From positions 1 through 8,085 of the forward strand of contig DBNM01000163.1 of assembly GCA_002299135.1 (NCBI GenBank): a DNA stretch of 8,085 nt, given 5' to 3'. The translations under genes were made by a program, and so were the position numbers. Numbering within the stretch: the stretch's first letter is position 1; each line of letters starts with the position of its first letter. The notes under the pieces are model-generated. The model made no database searches, had not been told where the DNA came from, and worked only from the letters and a program-made list of their open reading frames with translations. The stretch comes from Candidatus Neomicrothrix sp. UBA672 (GTDB lineage Bacteria; Actinomycetota; Acidimicrobiia; Acidimicrobiales; MedAcidi-G1). Of this stretch, positions 6,984 through 8,085 are shown one piece after another.

Positions 6984-7755
6984 AGCCTTCGTAAATGTCT
7001 AATAATTCCATGTCTGAAAGTTCTGCATCCGGACACCAAGAAACACTTATTTCACCAAAAGAATCAATTTGATCTATTTCTAAAACCCCTTGTTTGTAAA
7101 GTTCCAAAATTGCCAAAAACCTTACGACTATTTCAATACGATCCGTCAAACCTTTTGTCAACTGTTTGAAACTCACCATCCCAGTTTTAGGCACTTCCTC
7201 CATGAGTTTTTGCACTGCTTCAACAACTGTCGCTTTTATAGGTGCTATATGTTCGATATCCACATGGATTGATGGCCGCGGAGCCATCGCCTTCAAACAG
7301 GCTTCTCGTAAATGTTCCTTGGTTACTCCTTGAAGCAAGTCAGGGGTCAAGGAAAGAAAAGCGTCCTCAAGACCAGTTCGTCGCGGCCACGAGAGTGAAG
7401 CCTGCTGAGATAGCGCTCTTAGCTGCGATGCAGCTTCTTTGAAAGTCTTACATTCAACAAGTTTCGCTAAAAGAAGATCTCTCTCTTCCCAAAGCCCATA
7501 CTCATCATCAGGATCTATTTTGTTACTTGATGGCAACAAGCGTCGCGCTTTCAGTTCAACCAGAATGGCTGCGATCAAAAGAAATTCAGTAGCCAGTTCC
7601 AAATCATATTCCTGCATATTTTCAAGTTCTTCTAAATAGGCATCAACAATGGTTAGAAGGGAAACTTCATAGAGTTCAACTTCTTCGCGCAAAATAAGAT
7701 CTAGAAGAAGATCAAAAGGCCCCTCGTACACAGGCGTGGTTACATTTACTCCCAT
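6982..7755 (-). CDS. scpA: Segregation and condensation protein A (kleisin)
   Basis: ScpA is the kleisin that bridges the SMC heads and carries ScpB in the chromosome-condensing complex. The 257-residue product shows the N-terminal SMC-binding block with YEGPFDLLLDLI (10-21), the helix EFLLIAAILVELKARRLLP (57-75), an acidic linker (DPDDEYGLWEERD, about 81-93), and a C-terminal winged helix (about 192-238, with IVVRFLAILELYKQG). The ATG at 7755 is fixed by an in-frame TAG two codons upstream (TAG TTT ATG). No Shine-Dalgarno sequence precedes it, so a leaderless transcript is possible. It is the first gene of the minus-strand operon and is divergent from the zinc-ribbon gene at 8004. Confidence 0.95.
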   Translation of the reverse strand: MGVNVTTPVYEGPFDLLLDLILREEVELYEVSLLTIVDAYLEELENMQEYDLELATEFLLIAAILVELKARRLLPSSNKIDPDDEYGLWEERDLLLAKLVECKTFKEAASQLRALSQQASLSWPRRTGLEDAFLSLTPDLLQGVTKEHLREACLKAMAPRPSIHVDIEHIAPIKATVVEAVQKLMEEVPKTGMVSFKQLTKGLTDRIEIVVRFLAILELYKQGVLEIDQIDSFGEISVSWCPDAELSDMELLDIYEG

Positions 7756-7763
7756 AAACTATG

Positions 7764-7769
7764 ACCATA
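7764..7769 (-). promoter_or_regulatory. Candidate -10 element for the scpA operon
   Basis: TATGGT on the minus strand is 8 bases before ATG 7755, matching the position expected for a leaderless or nearly leaderless transcript. I see no good -35 at 16-18 bases upstream. It is offered because scpA lacks a ribosome site and is the first gene of the operon, so a promoter must lie somewhere in 7756-8003. Confidence 0.25.
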
Positions 7770-7796
7770 GATGCTAGCGAAGCATACATATGGGCA

Positions 7797-7864
7797 ATTA
7801 ATGAACAGATTTAGTAAAAAATCGAAATAAAAACCTGTGAAAATACCAATTGCTTGAAAAAATG
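7797..7864. repeat. Imperfect direct repeat, copy 1
   Basis: This 68-bp A-rich segment is repeated 102 bp further on at 7899-7967. By direct alignment 60 of 68 positions match, plus a one-base length difference in an A run at the right end. It starts ATTAATGA and ends TTGAAAAAATG. Inside are the conserved pieces GATTT-N6-AAATC (7808-7823) and CCAATTG (7846-7852). It lies in the 248-bp region (7756-8003) between the divergent scpA and zinc-ribbon genes. That region holds no other gene I accept. Confidence 0.9.
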
Positions 7865-7898
7865 AGAATGTTTCCCACCTTCTGTTTATTAGTTTTTG

Positions 7899-7967
7899 AT
7901 TAATGACCAGATTTCCTAAAAAATCTAAATAAAAGCCTTTGAAAACACCAATTGTTTGAAAAAAATG
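7899..7967. repeat. Imperfect direct repeat, copy 2
   Basis: This is the second copy of the segment at 7797-7864, differing at eight positions and by one extra A. Its GATTT-N6-AAATC element is at 7910-7925 and its CCAATTG at 7948-7954. The 34 bp between the copies (7865-7898) do not belong to the repeat. The copy ends 36 bp before the ATG of the zinc-ribbon gene at 8004, so it overlaps the place where that gene's promoter would be expected. Confidence 0.9.
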
Positions 7968-7990
7968 GGAAAATCTAATCACCGAAAGTT

Positions 7991-7994
7991 AGGA
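7991..7994 (+). promoter_or_regulatory. Ribosome binding site of the zinc-ribbon gene
   Basis: AGGA lies nine bases before ATG 8004 on the plus strand, an acceptable Shine-Dalgarno position that supports the start of the partial gene. Confidence 0.5.
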
Positions 7995-8003
7995 AACATT
8001 TTT

Positions 8004-8085
8004 ATGGCTACGTACACCTGTAATTCGTGCGGCATGAGTGTTAACGCCACTTGCGCTGCCTGTAACACTGCTTTAACGAATACAA
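8004..8085 (+). CDS. Small zinc-ribbon protein, N-terminal fragment
   Basis: The reading frame from ATG 8004 stays open to the right edge, giving 27 residues. These hold two CX2C pairs: C6/C9 (YTCNSCGMS) and C17/C20 (TCAACNTAL), typical of a zinc ribbon or rubredoxin-like knuckle that binds one metal ion. An AGGA site precedes the ATG, and the codons are G+C-richer than the A-rich DNA just upstream, which supports a real coding start. I do not recognise a specific family from so short a fragment and claim no function. It is divergent from scpA and has the direct-repeat pair as its upstream region. Confidence 0.7.
   Translation, partial: MATYTCNSCGMSVNATCAACNTALTNT

Noticed and set aside
6974..7039. 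Longer scpB beginning at TTG 7039
   Set aside because: The 22 added residues overlap the scpA coding end, do not resemble an ScpB N-terminus, and the TTG lacks a good ribosome site, whereas GTG 6973 has AGGG six bases upstream.
7746..7982. A 78-codon minus-strand frame with GTG start whose product has two hydrophobic repeats (FFQ-IG-F-GFY-DFL-NL-IN) with a 34-residue period
   Set aside because: It is the direct repeat pair read in one frame. Of eight nucleotide differences between the copies across this part only one is synonymous, and third positions are not favoured, so no sign of protein-level selection. It has no ribosome site, and A-rich DNA read on the other strand automatically gives Phe/Leu/Ile. 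It is not impossible, since 102 is a multiple of three.
1..8085. Search for CRISPR arrays, insertion sequences, tRNA/rRNA genes and riboswitches
   Set aside because: Nearly all of the sequence is taken by housekeeping coding regions; the only repeat of note has two copies, and no terminal inverted repeats, transposase motifs or tRNA-like folds were recognised by eye.

Overview
The window is a compact stretch of bacterial housekeeping genes of moderate to low G+C (low-to-mid forties percent by eye, not computed). The gene set and order (scpA, scpB, rluB-type pseudouridine synthase, tyrA, aroA, cmk, plsC, then ispH and a DUF512 radical SAM/PDZ protein) is an arrangement I associate with Actinomycetota and Clostridia-like genomes. 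The moderate G+C, the GTG/TTG starts and the look of the proteins lead me to favour an uncultured, possibly aquatic, actinobacterium (Acidimicrobiia-like). That placement is inference with modest confidence.

Layout, left to right. Positions 1-773 (minus) hold the N-terminal 257 residues of a DUF512 protein, cut by the window edge. A 47-bp gap separates its start from the divergent ispH (821-1867, plus), the last-but-one enzyme of the MEP isoprenoid pathway. ispH meets plsC tail to tail with overlapping stop codons. From 7755 down to 1864 runs one tight minus-strand operon: scpA - scpB - rluB - tyrA - aroA - cmk - plsC, most junctions being short overlaps or gaps under 10 bp; the largest gap (79 bp with my chosen start) lies between rluB and tyrA. 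Upstream of scpA is a 248-bp divergent intergenic region with two imperfect 68-69 bp direct repeats spaced 102 bp apart. After it a plus-strand gene for a small zinc-ribbon protein begins at 8004 and runs off the right edge.

How the genes work together: ScpA and ScpB are the partners of SMC in chromosome condensation and segregation; the RsuA/RluB-type enzyme modifies rRNA; TyrA and AroA belong to aromatic amino acid synthesis; Cmk recycles CMP/dCMP; PlsC makes phosphatidic acid; IspH makes IPP/DMAPP. They are a general growth operon rather than a single pathway.

I found no phage, insertion sequence, CRISPR array, RNA gene, toxin-antitoxin or defence locus. The points most worth a second look are the repeat pair at 7797-7967, the orientation of ispH inside the otherwise minus-strand cluster, and the truncated genes at both edges. 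I do not see convincing evidence of a new biological system here.
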